From: Sedimenticola thiotaurini
Lineage (GTDB): Bacteria > Pseudomonadota > Gammaproteobacteria > Chromatiales > Chromatiaceae
NCBI GenBank assembly: GCA_011051715.1
Contig: DRKP01000024.1
Coordinates: 1 to 34,958 of the forward strand
Length of the DNA: 34,958 nt
Direction of reading: 5' to 3'
The notes under the pieces are model-generated. The model made no database searches and had not been told where the DNA came from. It saw nothing but the letters and a program-made list of their open reading frames with translations. Shown one piece after another: positions 15,748 through 24,036 of the stretch (the stretch's first letter is position 1; each line of letters opens with the position of its first letter). Made by a program: the position numbers and the translations under genes.

Positions 15748-18700
15748 ATGAGCACCGCCGATCCCCACCGCATCCGCGAGATCCCCTACAACTACACCTC
15801 TTTCTCCGACCGCGAGATCGTGATCCGCTTCCTCGGCGAGGAGATGTGGCGCCTCATCGAGGAGCTGCGCGGCAGCCGCCGCACCGGCCGCTCCGCCCAT
15901 CTGCTGTTCGAGGTGCTGGGGGACATGTGGGTGGTGGCGCGCAATCCCTATCTGCAGGACGATCTGCAGGCCGATCCCCAGCGCCGGGCCGGCCTGGTGC
16001 AGGGAATGCGCCGGCGGCTGGACCAGTTCGAGGCCCGCGCCAACGGCAACGACCGGGCCCTGCGGCTGCTGGCGGCGGCGCGCCAGGCGGTGGAGCGGTT
16101 CGCCCTCTGCTTCGAGGAGAACAACCGCCTGCGCCAGCGCATCCGCCGCGCCCTGGCCGGCATCACCCGGCGTGACAACCTGGATTTTGGCGGCCTGGCC
16201 CGGGTCTCCCACGCCACCGACGCCACCGACTGGCGGGTGGAGGTCCCCTTTGTGGTGATCAGCCCGGACCGGGAGGAGGAGGTGGCCGCCATCGTACGCG
16301 CCTGCATCGACTGCGGTCTCACCCTGATCCCGCGCGGCGGTGGCACCGGCTATACCGGTTCGGCGGTGCCGCTGGATCCGCGCTGCGCGGTGATCAACAC
16401 CGAGAAGCTGGAGGAGCTGGGGCCGGTCGAGTGGATCGAGCTGCCCGGCGTCGAAGGGCGGGTGCCGACGGTGCGGACCGGCGCCGGAGTGGTGACCAAG
16501 CGGGTATCCGACCTGGCCGAGGCGGAGGGGCTCGCCTTCGCCGTCGACCCCACCTCCCAGAACGCCTCCACCATCGGTGGCAACATTGCCATGAACGCCG
16601 GCGGCAAGAAGGCGGTGCTGTGGGGCACCACCCTGGACAATCTGGCCTCCTGGCGCATGGTGACCCCGGATGGCGGCTGGCTCGAGGTGGAGCGGCTGGA
16701 GCACAACCTGGGCCGGATCCACGACCAGCCCCTGGTGCGCTTTCGCATCTCCCGCTTCGGGGCCGACGGCCGCACCCCGGCCGGCGAGCCGGAGTTGCTG
16801 GAGCTGCCGGGCAGCGCCTTCCGCAAGGCCGGCCTGGGCAAGGACGTCACCGACAAGTTCCTCTCCGGCCTGCCGGGGGTGCAGAAGGAGGGGTGCGACG
16901 GCCTGATCACCTCGGCCCGGTTCGTCCTGCACCGGATGCCACGCCATGTGCGCACCGTCTGCCTCGAGTTCTTCGGCTCCGATCTGTCCACGGCGGTGCC
17001 GGCCATCGTCGAGATCAAGGAGTACATCGAGGGCAGCGATCAGGTGCGGATGGCCGGCCTGGAGCACCTGGACGAACGCTATATCCGGGCGGTCAAGTAC
17101 AGTACCAAGGCACCGCGCCGGGAGCGGCCGAAGATGGTGCTGATCGCCGACCTGGTCGCCGACGACGAGGCGGCGGTGGCCCGCGCCGCCTCCGAGGTGG
17201 TGCGGCTGGCCAACGCCCGCGAGGCCGAGGGGTTCATCGCCGTCAGCCCGGAGGCGCGTCGCAGCTTCTGGCTCGACCGGGCCCGCACCGCCGCCATCTC
17301 CGCTCACACCAACGCCTTCAAGATCAACGAGGACGTGGTGATCCCGCTGCCCCGGCTGGCCGACTACAACCGCGGTATCGAGCGCATCAACATCGAGCAG
17401 TCCATCGGCAACAAGCTGAAGATCATGCAGGCGGTGCTGGAGTATCTCTCCGGCGACCTGTCCGAGGCGCGCCTGAGTGACGATTTCGAGGCATCGGCGG
17501 AGAGCAGTGCCATCCTGGCGGCGAAGCAGGAGGCGGCCTGCGACGCGGTGCGGGCGGCGATCCGGCGCTGGGGCCGCATCCTGGCCGACCTGGACCAGCC
17601 GGCCGCCCTCCACCACGAGCTGCTGGAGCCGGCCGAGATCGCCCGCATCCGTGACGGCGACACCCTGCTCGACCTGATGCTGCGCCGGGACCTGGTCCAC
17701 TCCTACCGTGGGGAGATCGCCGGGCGCCTGCGCGAGATCTTCGCCGGCCGCGACCTCAAGCCGGTGCGCGAGCGGCTGGACGCCATCCACCGGGAGATCC
17801 GCGATTCGCGCCTGTTCGTGGCCCTGCACATGCACGCCGGGGACGGCAACGTGCACACCAACATCCCGGTCCACTCCCACGACTACGGCATGCTGCGCGA
17901 GGCTGACCGGGTGGTGGCCCGGATCATGGATCTGGCGCGCTCCCTCGGTGGGGTGATCTCGGGCGAACACGGCATTGGTCTGACCAAGGTGCAGTTCCTG
18001 GAGGAGGAGAAGCTGCGGGCCTTCGTCGACTACAAGAAACGGGTCGACCCCGAGGCCCATTTCAACCGCGGCAAACTGATGCCCGGTTCCGGCCTGGAGA
18101 CCGCCTATACGCCCTCCCTGCGGCTGGTACAGCAGGAGGCGATCATCCTGGAGGAGAGCGAGCTGGGTGAGCTCAACGACGACGTCAAGCACTGCCTGCG
18201 CTGCGGCAAGTGCAAGCCGGTGTGCCAGACCCACATCCCCCGGGCCAACCTGCTCTACTCACCGCGCAACAAGATTCTCGGCACCGGCCTGGTGATCGAG
18301 GCCTTCCTGTACGAGGAGCAGACCCGGCGCGGCCTCTCCCTGCGCCACTTCGAGGAGATGAACGACGTGGCCGACCACTGCACCGTCTGCCACAAGTGCC
18401 TCAACCCCTGCCCGGTGAACATCGACTTCGGCGACGTCACCGTGCGCATGCGCAAGATCCTCACCCAGCGCGGGCAGAAGCGGCGCAATCCAGGTACCTG
18501 GGCGGCGATGGCCTTTCTCAACGCCACCGATCCGCGCACCATCCGTCTGCTGCGCAAGGGGCTGCTGGAGTGGGGGTTCAGGGGGATGGCCCTGGGCCAC
18601 GCCCTGTTCCGGCGCCTGGGGCTGCTGCGGCGCAACGCGGCGCTGCCGGCGGCCACCACCGGCGCGCCGGAGGTGCGGGTGGCGGTCACCGAGTTGGTGC

Positions 18701-19605
18701 GCAGGCCGGTCCGGGTGGAACTGCCGAAGCAGACCACCCGCGCCCTGCTGGGCCTGGAGGACAGCTCGGTGATCCCCATCCTGCGCGACCCGGAGCGGTC
18801 CGGTGACGACAACGAGGCGCTGTTCTATTTTCCCGGCTGCGGTTCCGAGCGGCTGTTCAGCGACATCGGCCTGGCCACCCTGGCCATGCTCTACCATCTG
18901 GGGGAGCAGGTGGTGCTGCCGCCGGGCTATCTCTGTTGCGGCTATCCCCAGACCGCCGCCGGCCAGGCGGAGCGGGGGCAGCAGATCACCACCGAGAACC
19001 GGGTGCTGTTCCATCGCGTCGCCAATACCCTGGGTTATCTGGACATCCGCACCGTCATCGTCTCCTGCGGCACCTGCATGGACCAGCTGCTGAAATACCA
19101 GTTCGAGCAGATCTTCCCCGGCTGCCGGCTGCTGGACATCCACGAGTACCTGATGGAGAGGGGGGTGGTGCTGGGGAGTGGGACAGCCGCCGGCTATCTC
19201 TACCACGATCCCTGTCACTCGCCCATGAAACAGTACGATCCGATGGCGGTGACCCGGGCGCTGACCGGCACCGAGGTGCGGCTGGCCGACCGCTGCTGCG
19301 GTGAGGCCGGCACCCTCGGCGTATCACGGCCGGACATCTCCAGCCAGCTGCGTTTCCTCAAGCAGGACCTGCTGCAGGAGGGGATCCGGGAGCTGACCGG
19401 GAAGGAGCGGGCGACGGCCGGCGAGGTGAGGCTGCTGACCTCCTGCCCCGCCTGCCAGCAGGGCCTCGAGCGCTACCGCGATGCCACCGGCCTGGAGGTG
19501 AAGTATATCGTCGAGGAACTGGCCCGGGACCGGCTGGGGGAGGGGTGGCAACAGGCCTTCGTGGAGCGGTTGCAGCGCGGCGGTATCGAGCGGGTACTGT
19601 TGTAG
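15748..19605 (+). CDS. Large FAD/[4Fe-4S] oxidoreductase, DUF3683 type
   Basis: A 1285-residue fusion resembling a glycolate/D-lactate oxidase joined to its iron-sulfur partner. Residues 1-150 match the DUF3683 leader ([19 protein letters not shown]). A PCMH FAD-binding domain follows (about 165-415, with [18 protein letters not shown] and [15 protein letters not shown]), then an FAD-oxidase C-terminal domain with [15 protein letters not shown] and GEHGIGLTK. Two CxxCxxCxxxC ferredoxin motifs follow: C816-C826 ([11 protein letters not shown]) and C878-C888 ([11 protein letters not shown]). The C-terminal part has two CCG-type blocks: PGCGSE, CCGYPQ and CGTC; then [15 protein letters not shown] and SCPAC. 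The electron donor is unknown; the acceptor is probably quinone or another membrane carrier. No signal peptide, so it is cytoplasmic or peripheral. The TAG stop belongs to a REP-like repeat. Confidence 0.9.
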   Translation: MSTADPHRIREIPYNYTSFSDREIVIRFLGEEMWRLIEELRGSRRTGRSAHLLFEVLGDMWVVARNPYLQDDLQADPQRRAGLVQGMRRRLDQFEARANGNDRALRLLAAARQAVERFALCFEENNRLRQRIRRALAGITRRDNLDFGGLARVSHATDATDWRVEVPFVVISPDREEEVAAIVRACIDCGLTLIPRGGGTGYTGSAVPLDPRCAVINTEKLEELGPVEWIELPGVEGRVPTVRTGAGVVTKRVSDLAEAEGLAFAVDPTSQNASTIGGNIAMNAGGKKAVLWGTTLDNLASWRMVTPDGGWLEVERLEHNLGRIHDQPLVRFRISRFGADGRTPAGEPELLELPGSAFRKAGLGKDVTDKFLSGLPGVQKEGCDGLITSARFVLHRMPRHVRTVCLEFFGSDLSTAVPAIVEIKEYIEGSDQVRMAGLEHLDERYIRAVKYSTKAPRRERPKMVLIADLVADDEAAVARAASEVVRLANAREAEGFIAVSPEARRSFWLDRARTAAISAHTNAFKINEDVVIPLPRLADYNRGIERINIEQSIGNKLKIMQAVLEYLSGDLSEARLSDDFEASAESSAILAAKQEAACDAVRAAIRRWGRILADLDQPAALHHELLEPAEIARIRDGDTLLDLMLRRDLVHSYRGEIAGRLREIFAGRDLKPVRERLDAIHREIRDSRLFVALHMHAGDGNVHTNIPVHSHDYGMLREADRVVARIMDLARSLGGVISGEHGIGLTKVQFLEEEKLRAFVDYKKRVDPEAHFNRGKLMPGSGLETAYTPSLRLVQQEAIILEESELGELNDDVKHCLRCGKCKPVCQTHIPRANLLYSPRNKILGTGLVIEAFLYEEQTRRGLSLRHFEEMNDVADHCTVCHKCLNPCPVNIDFGDVTVRMRKILTQRGQKRRNPGTWAAMAFLNATDPRTIRLLRKGLLEWGFRGMALGHALFRRLGLLRRNAALPAATTGAPEVRVAVTELVRRPVRVELPKQTTRALLGLEDSSVIPILRDPERSGDDNEALFYFPGCGSERLFSDIGLATLAMLYHLGEQVVLPPGYLCCGYPQTAAGQAERGQQITTENRVLFHRVANTLGYLDIRTVIVSCGTCMDQLLKYQFEQIFPGCRLLDIHEYLMERGVVLGSGTAAGYLYHDPCHSPMKQYDPMAVTRALTGTEVRLADRCCGEAGTLGVSRPDISSQLRFLKQDLLQEGIRELTGKERATAGEVRLLTSCPACQQGLERYRDATGLEVKYIVEELARDRLGEGWQQAFVERLQRGGIERVLL

Positions 19606-19625
19606 GAGCACCGCCCCGGCGCGAA
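19602..19625 (+). repeat. REP-like palindrome, copy 2, overlapping a stop codon
   Basis: The head GTAGGAGC is followed by ACCGCCCCGGCGCGAA. Bases 19603-19605 are the TAG stop of the FAD/Fe-S gene. Same head, length and GCGAA end as copy 1 (2155-2178). Confidence 0.6.
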
Positions 19626-19637
19626 GAACGCGGGGGA

Positions 19638-20327
19638 TCAGCCGCCATTAGCGGCGGAGATTGCCTCCAGGTGCCGGTGGATCTGATCGAGACGCTGCCG
19701 GGCCGACTCCGGTGCCTCCGGTGTCCGGGCCAGCAGTCTCCCCGCATCCTCGTACAGCAGGGCGAGCTGGGCCCGGTCGAAGATGCCCAGCACCGCCTCC
19801 AGCTCCTCTTCACCGGCGGAGAGCAGGGTGGCGGCCAGCTCGTCCGGGCGGATCGGGGAATCCGGGTCCAGCAGGTCCGCCACCAGGGGGTACTCCAGCA
19901 GCCGGAAATGGGCGGCACGGGCGATCTCCTCCTGGCGCAGCTCCTCCAGCGCCACGGCATCGTTGCCGGCCCCCCTGCGCACCGCCGCCATGATCACGTC
20001 GATCAGTTTGCGCAGGGCCTGCCTGGTCTCGTCCTGCTCGTCGGCCAGGCCGCTGGCCTGTTCGTAGGCCTTGTCCAGGCGCTCCTTCAGCGCCAGGATC
20101 ACCTCGCTCTCCTCGCTCGGCTTCAGATTGATCGCCTGGTGCACCAGGTGGTGGAACCCGGTGATGAATGCCTCCAGTTCCTCGTGGTCCAGGCGCTGGG
20201 CCTCGAGCAGCCGGTCGGCGTCGAGGCTGCGCTCCGCCTCCGGGAACAGGGGATTGTTGCGCTTGCGCAGCAGGTGCCGCTCCTGGCGGCCGGGGAAGTC
20301 ACTGATGATCAGGGGCCTGTCGTTCAT
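19638..20327 (-). CDS. Conserved-looking helical protein of unknown function
   Basis: A 229-residue protein that I do not recognise. It is soluble, acidic and almost wholly helical by composition, without signal peptide or membrane segment. The N-terminus has MNDRPLIISDFPGRQERHLLRKRNNPLFPE. A region with HHLVHQAINLKPSEESEVILALKERLDKAYEQ follows. The C-terminal half is rich in Leu/Glu/Ala heptads. The ATG overlaps the stop of the upstream AI-2E-type permease gene as ATGA, so it is translated from the same message. Function may relate to that permease, but nothing visible shows how. Confidence 0.75.
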   Translation of the reverse strand: MNDRPLIISDFPGRQERHLLRKRNNPLFPEAERSLDADRLLEAQRLDHEELEAFITGFHHLVHQAINLKPSEESEVILALKERLDKAYEQASGLADEQDETRQALRKLIDVIMAAVRRGAGNDAVALEELRQEEIARAAHFRLLEYPLVADLLDPDSPIRPDELAATLLSAGEEELEAVLGIFDRAQLALLYEDAGRLLARTPEAPESARQRLDQIHRHLEAISAANGG

Positions 20328-21409
20328 GTCCGGTCGGCGGGCAGTCTGGGGGCGGGGGCGGGCTCTTCGTCGTCGCCGATCTCGGGACCCAGCAGGATGG
20401 CGATCCAGCGGGTGTCCTCACGGCTGTCCAGGGCGATCTTGAGGGTCATGGTCAGCGGAACCGACAGGAACATGCCGATCAGCCCCAGTACCCAGCCCCA
20501 GAACACCAGGGAGACGAACACGACCAGGGTGGAGAGGCCCAGTCCGCGGCCCATGAAGCGCGGCTCGATGACGTTGCCCACCAGGTTGTTGACCAGCAGG
20601 TAGATGGCGGTGGTCCACAGCGCCGCGCCGGTGCCGAGCTGCACCAGCGCCAGCAGGATCGGCGGAATGGCGGCGATCAGGGAACCGATGTTGGGGACGT
20701 AGTTGAGGAAGAAGGCGATCATCCCCCAGAGCAGGGGGAAGTCCACCCCAAGGGCCAGCAGCGCCAGGTAGATGAGGATCCCGGTGAGCAGGCTGGTGAG
20801 GGTCTTGATCGCCATGTAGCGCTTGATGTCGTTCAGCATGCGCTCGATGTGGCGCAGGTCGCTGGCGGGGTCGGGCAGGATGCGGCGCAGTTTGGCCGGA
20901 AAGCCGGAGGCCTCGAACAGGATGAACAGGACCGTCAGCAGGATCAGGAAGGCGTTGGTCAGCAGGCCGCTGAGGCTGCTCAACCCCTGGGCCGCCATGG
21001 CCATCGCCCGGCCCGGGTCGAGCAGGCGGGAGACGGTCTCGTCGGTCAGCATCAGGCCGTTGTCGCTGAGCCAGACCTGCAGCCCGTGGATCATTGCGGC
21101 GAACTTCTGCTGGTAGAGCGGCAGCTGGGCGGAGAAGTCGTCGGCCGATCGCCCCACCAGCCCTCCCAGCAGCAGCCCGGCACCGAGGATCAGCAGGATG
21201 ACCAGGAAGATGGCGACGGAGGTGGGGATGCGGTGGTTCACCATGAACTGTACCGCCGGCATCACGATGACGGCGATGAAGGCGGCGAGCAGGAACGGAA
21301 CCAGCAGCGCCTGGGCCTCGCGCATGCCGGCGATCACGATCACCAGGGCGGCGGCGGTGACCAGGATGCTGCTGACGGGACTGCGTCCGGCGGGGGCGAC
21401 GAGACTCAT
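20324..21409 (-). CDS. AI-2E/PerM-family membrane protein
   Basis: A 361-residue inner-membrane protein of the AI-2E transporter (PerM/YdiK) superfamily. Three helices open the protein (SSILVTAAALVIVIAG, LLVPFLLAAFIAVIV, VAIFLVILLILGAGLLLGG). A soluble helical segment follows (SADDFSAQLPLYQQKF...), then five further helices. Family landmarks are FFLNYVPNIGSLIAAIPPILLALVQ and NNLVGNVIEPRFMGRGLGLSTLVVFVSLVFWGWVLG. Members export small molecules or act as Na+/H+ antiporters; the substrate is not assignable. The start at 21409 overlaps the lipoprotein gene stop as ATGA, and its own stop overlaps the next gene the same way. Middle gene of a three-gene operon. Confidence 0.9.
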   Translation of the reverse strand: MSLVAPAGRSPVSSILVTAAALVIVIAGMREAQALLVPFLLAAFIAVIVMPAVQFMVNHRIPTSVAIFLVILLILGAGLLLGGLVGRSADDFSAQLPLYQQKFAAMIHGLQVWLSDNGLMLTDETVSRLLDPGRAMAMAAQGLSSLSGLLTNAFLILLTVLFILFEASGFPAKLRRILPDPASDLRHIERMLNDIKRYMAIKTLTSLLTGILIYLALLALGVDFPLLWGMIAFFLNYVPNIGSLIAAIPPILLALVQLGTGAALWTTAIYLLVNNLVGNVIEPRFMGRGLGLSTLVVFVSLVFWGWVLGLIGMFLSVPLTMTLKIALDSREDTRWIAILLGPEIGDDEEPAPAPRLPADRT

Positions 21410-21816
21410 TCGAAGAGGGGAATGGGATTGCTGCGGTACCAGAGCTTCTTCTCCGGGTCCATGACCCACTCCTGCCTGTCGAGGAGACTGTGCTGCACCT
21501 GTCGGTCGCGCAGGATATAGGAGATGGAGACCGTCTGGACGGCGTGGGTCTCGTCGATCTTGACCGGTGCTTTGAGCACCTCGTAACCGGTGACCCGGAC
21601 GTTGTCGAGCCCCTCGGGCAGAGTGGTACTGCTGGCCAGTTCGGGACTGAGAAACTCGTAGAGCTGGGCGATCTGCCCCCAGCGCGCCACCTTGCCATAG
21701 GCGTCGAGGGTGTTCTCCAGGCTGATCACCGACTTCCTTTCCTGGATTGTCTGGCAGCCGCCGAGAAGGAGGATCAACAGCAGGAGCAGGAGGATGCGTA
21801 TTGGTCGGCTCTGCAT
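21406..21816 (-). CDS. Small lipoprotein of unknown function
   Basis: A 136-residue lipoprotein. It has a signal peptide with a long Leu-rich core (MQSRPIRILLLLLLILLLGG) and a lipobox ending LLGGC, so the mature protein starts at Cys21 and should be exported and acylated. The mature part has a single alpha+beta-looking domain (ENTLDAYGKVARWGQIAQLYEFLSPE...VTGYEVLKAPVKIDE...WVMDPEKKLWYRSNPIPLF), reminiscent of small NTF2-like folds. The start at 21816 is preferred over an ATG at 21849 because GGGAGAA lies upstream and the signal peptide is then normal. First gene of the operon with the AI-2E-type permease. Confidence 0.8.
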   Translation of the reverse strand: MQSRPIRILLLLLLILLLGGCQTIQERKSVISLENTLDAYGKVARWGQIAQLYEFLSPELASSTTLPEGLDNVRVTGYEVLKAPVKIDETHAVQTVSISYILRDRQVQHSLLDRQEWVMDPEKKLWYRSNPIPLFE

Positions 21817-21890
21817 GGGTGGCGGTTCTCCCGGAGATGATCGGCCCATGGTAAGCGATGGCGGGGGTCAGGGCCAAGGGGCTGATGCCA

Positions 21891-21932
21891 GGTTCCAGGT
21901 CCTAGGTCCTAGGCTCTAGGCTCTAGGTTCTG
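21891..21932 (+). repeat. Heptamer tandem array, left
   Basis: Six tandem 7-base units: GGTTCCA, GGTCCTA twice, GGCTCTA twice, GGTTCTG. It is in inverted orientation relative to the end of the right array at 22066-22114. Outside coding sequence. Confidence 0.85.
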
Positions 21933-21980
21933 GGATCCGGGTATCGGGGAGCGGGGGAATTCTGATGTGAGCCTCTTTGG

Positions 21981-22046
21981 GTCGTACCAGCGAAGGCCGG
22001 AAGCCAGGGATTGAATTCACCGGATTCCGGCCATCGCCGGAATGAC
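21981..22046. repeat. Imperfect inverted repeat between the heptamer arrays
   Basis: Arms 21981-22005 and 22022-22046 are complementary at 20 of 25 positions and share the cores GCCGGAA/TTCCGGC, with a 16-base loop containing GATTGAATTCACC. It resembles the dispersed CCGGAAT-type intergenic palindromes of many proteobacteria. No open reading frame is supported, so a non-coding repeat or very small MITE is likely. Confidence 0.65.
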
Positions 22047-22065
22047 CGGTTGTCTACCAAGTCAT

Positions 22066-22114
22066 CCAGTCCCTAGTCCCTGGTCCCTAGTCCCTAGGAC
22101 CTAGGACCTAGGAC
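22066..22114 (+). repeat. Heptamer tandem array, right
   Basis: Seven tandem 7-base units: CCAGTCC, CTAGTCC, CTGGTCC, CTAGTCC, then CTAGGAC three times. The last three units are the reverse complement of the GGTCCTA type in the left array. The array ends 13 bases before an extended -10 promoter element. Confidence 0.85.
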
Positions 22115-22127
22115 CTTATCAACGACC

Positions 22128-22136
22128 TGCTATCAT
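22128..22136 (+). promoter_or_regulatory. Extended -10 promoter element before the TraB-like gene
   Basis: TGC-TATCAT fits an extended -10 (TGn plus 5 of 6 matches to TATAAT). The -35 position would fall in the end of the heptamer array, and no -35 hexamer is recognisable there. The leader to the ATG at 22173 would be about 30 bases. Confidence 0.45.
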
Positions 22137-22172
22137 GCGCGCCTTGACAACGTACCTTTCGAGTGGGGATGA

Positions 22173-23372
22173 ATGACCGAGAATTCCGACCGGGAACCCC
22201 GTGCCGATCTGCTGATCGGTGACAGCCGTATCACCCTGCTGGGGACGGCGCACGTCTCCCGTGCCAGCGCCGAGCAGGTGAGGGAGCTGCTGGAGAGCGG
22301 TGTCTACGATGCGGTGGCGGTGGAGCTCTGTCCCAGCCGCTACAGCGCCCTGATCGATCCGGATGCGCTGGCGCGGATGGATCTGTTCCGGGTGATCCGC
22401 GAGGGCAAGACGGGGATGGTGGCGGCGAGCCTGGCCCTGGGTGCCTACCAGCAGCGCCTTGCGGAACAGTTCGACATCGAACCCGGTGCCGAGCAGAAGG
22501 CGGCGGTGGAGTACGCCCGCGCCAACCACCGGCCGGTGCTGCTGATCGACCGGGAGATCGGCGTCACCCTGAAGCGGGTGATCCGCAACGTGCCCTGGTG
22601 GCGCCGTTTCGGCATCTTCGCCGGGCTGCTGGCCAGCGTGCTGAGCAAGGAGGAGGTGAGCGAGGCGGAGATCGAGGGACTGAAGGAGGGGGACATGCTG
22701 GAGACCACCTTCGCCGAGTTCGCCGAGGAGCGGCAGGATCTGTACCGGCCCCTGATCGACGAGCGCGACCGCTACATGGCGGCGCGATTGCTGCAGGAGA
22801 TCCGCCAGGCCGGCCACGAGAACATCCTGGTGGTGATCGGGGCCGGTCACCTGAAGGGCATCGAGGGCTATCTGCGGCAGGGCATGGACGACCCGGATGC
22901 GGCCATCCGCGAGCTGGAGGCGCTGCCGCCGCCCAGCCGCTGGCCGAAGCTGATTCCCTGGCTGATCGTTGCCCTGGTGCTGGTCGGGTTCGGCATCGGC
23001 TTCGCCCGCAGCCCGGCGCTGGGGTGGCAGCTGGTGTGGGACTGGGTGCTGATCAACGGTGTCCTGTCGGCGGCCGGGGCCCTGCTCGCCGCGGCTCACC
23101 CCCTGACCATCGTCACCGCCTTCGTGGCGGCGCCGATCACCTCCCTCAACCCGACCATCGGCGCCGGCATGGTGACGGCGGCGGTGGAGATCTGGCTGCG
23201 CCGGCCGCGGGTTGGGGACTTCTCCCGTCTGCGCCACGACACCACCACCCTGCGCGGCTGGTGGCGCAACCGGGTGTCGCGAACCCTGCTGGTGTTCCTG
23301 TTCAGCACCCTCGGCTCCGCCGCCGGCACCTACCTGGCCGGCTTCCGCATCTTCGACCGGCTGACCGGATGA
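22173..23372 (+). CDS. TraB/PrgY-family protein with C-terminal membrane domain
   Basis: A 399-residue protein. The N-terminal 240 residues form a TraB/GumN-type domain with the conserved blocks ITLLGTAHVSRASAEQV, VAVELCPSRY, DREIGVTLKR and VVIGAGHLKGIEGYL. The two His-containing GxxH sites resemble the metal/peptidase motifs of the Tiki/TraB superfamily. Four or so hydrophobic helices follow from about residue 268 (LIPWLIVALVLVGFGIG, VLINGVLSAAGALLAA, LTIVTAFVAAPITS, TLLVFLFSTLGSAAGTYLAG). In Enterococcus the relative PrgY limits pheromone signalling; the role in Gram-negatives is unknown. The stop overlaps the next start as ATGA. Confidence 0.88.
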   Translation: MTENSDREPRADLLIGDSRITLLGTAHVSRASAEQVRELLESGVYDAVAVELCPSRYSALIDPDALARMDLFRVIREGKTGMVAASLALGAYQQRLAEQFDIEPGAEQKAAVEYARANHRPVLLIDREIGVTLKRVIRNVPWWRRFGIFAGLLASVLSKEEVSEAEIEGLKEGDMLETTFAEFAEERQDLYRPLIDERDRYMAARLLQEIRQAGHENILVVIGAGHLKGIEGYLRQGMDDPDAAIRELEALPPPSRWPKLIPWLIVALVLVGFGIGFARSPALGWQLVWDWVLINGVLSAAGALLAAAHPLTIVTAFVAAPITSLNPTIGAGMVTAAVEIWLRRPRVGDFSRLRHDTTTLRGWWRNRVSRTLLVFLFSTLGSAAGTYLAGFRIFDRLTG

Positions 23373-23959
23373 GCGGGGAGGCGGCAATCGTCGCGGCGAC
23401 CCGCCGCTGGATCCGGGAGGTGGTGATCGGGCTCAATCTGTGCCCCTTCGCCGCCGCACCGATGGAGCGGGAGACGATCCGCTACCTGGTGTGCCCGGAG
23501 CGGCGGCCGGAGGCCATCTACCGGGCGCTGCTGGCCGAGATGGAGGTGTTCGTGCAGCTTCCGGAGGAGCAGGTGGAGACCGGCCTGTTCATCGTTCCCG
23601 CCGGGCTGGAGTCGTTCGACGACTACCTGGATCTGCTCTACAGCGCCGAGCAGGCGATCCCGGAGGCGGGTCTGGAGGGGGTGCTCCAGCTCGCCAGTTT
23701 TCACCCCGACTACCTGTTCGAGGGGGCGCCGGAGGACGACCCGGCCAACTACACCAACCGCTCCCCCTATCCCATGTTCCACCTGATCCGCAGCGAGGGC
23801 CTGGCCCGGGCGGTGGCCCGATATCCGGATCCGGAGCAGATACCGGAACGCAACATCCGCACCCTGCGCGAACTGGGTCTGGCCGAGATGCGGCGCCGAC
23901 TGGAGCGGGTCCTGGGGGAGGCCCCGGAGTCAGGGACCCGCGGCCCTTCCCACACGTAG
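23369..23959 (+). CDS. DUF1415 family protein
   Basis: A 196-residue cytoplasmic protein of unknown function. The family pattern is recognisable: TRRWIREVVIGLNLCPFAA near the N-terminus with one conserved Cys, GLFIVPAGLESFDDYLDLL in the middle, and VLQLASFHPDYLFEGAPEDDPANYTNRSPYPMFHLIR toward the end. The ATG overlaps the TraB-like gene stop (ATGA), so the two are translationally coupled. The TAG stop is supplied by a REP-like repeat. No catalytic role can be read, though the conserved Cys, His and Asp/Asn residues suggest an enzyme or ligand binder. Confidence 0.88.
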   Translation: MSGEAAIVAATRRWIREVVIGLNLCPFAAAPMERETIRYLVCPERRPEAIYRALLAEMEVFVQLPEEQVETGLFIVPAGLESFDDYLDLLYSAEQAIPEAGLEGVLQLASFHPDYLFEGAPEDDPANYTNRSPYPMFHLIRSEGLARAVARYPDPEQIPERNIRTLRELGLAEMRRRLERVLGEAPESGTRGPSHT

Positions 23960-24020
23960 GAGCCGCCCCCCGCGCGAAGGACGTGGGACATTCTGCCATT
24001 CGCGGCGTGGGCGCCGCTAC
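23956..24020. repeat. Paired inverted REP elements (REPIN-like), copy 3
   Basis: A plus-oriented copy with head GTAGGAGC ends in GCGCGAA (23956-23978). After about 20 bases a minus-oriented copy follows: GTAG head at 24020-24017 on the minus strand, body to 23999, ending GCCGCGAA. The first TAG (23957-23959) is the stop codon of the DUF1415 gene. The unit lies between that gene and the convergent RND gene. Confidence 0.65.
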
Positions 24021-24036
24021 CGGTTGGGAGGTGGCA

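Noticed and set aside
15622-18234. Long minus-strand open frame (870 codons) opposite the FAD/Fe-S gene
   Set aside because: The translation is His/Gln/Gly-rich and unstructured. The plus strand carries clear FAD and Fe-S motifs.
21891-22114. Possible CRISPR array
   Set aside because: The units are 7 bases and directly abutting, with no unique spacers between repeats.
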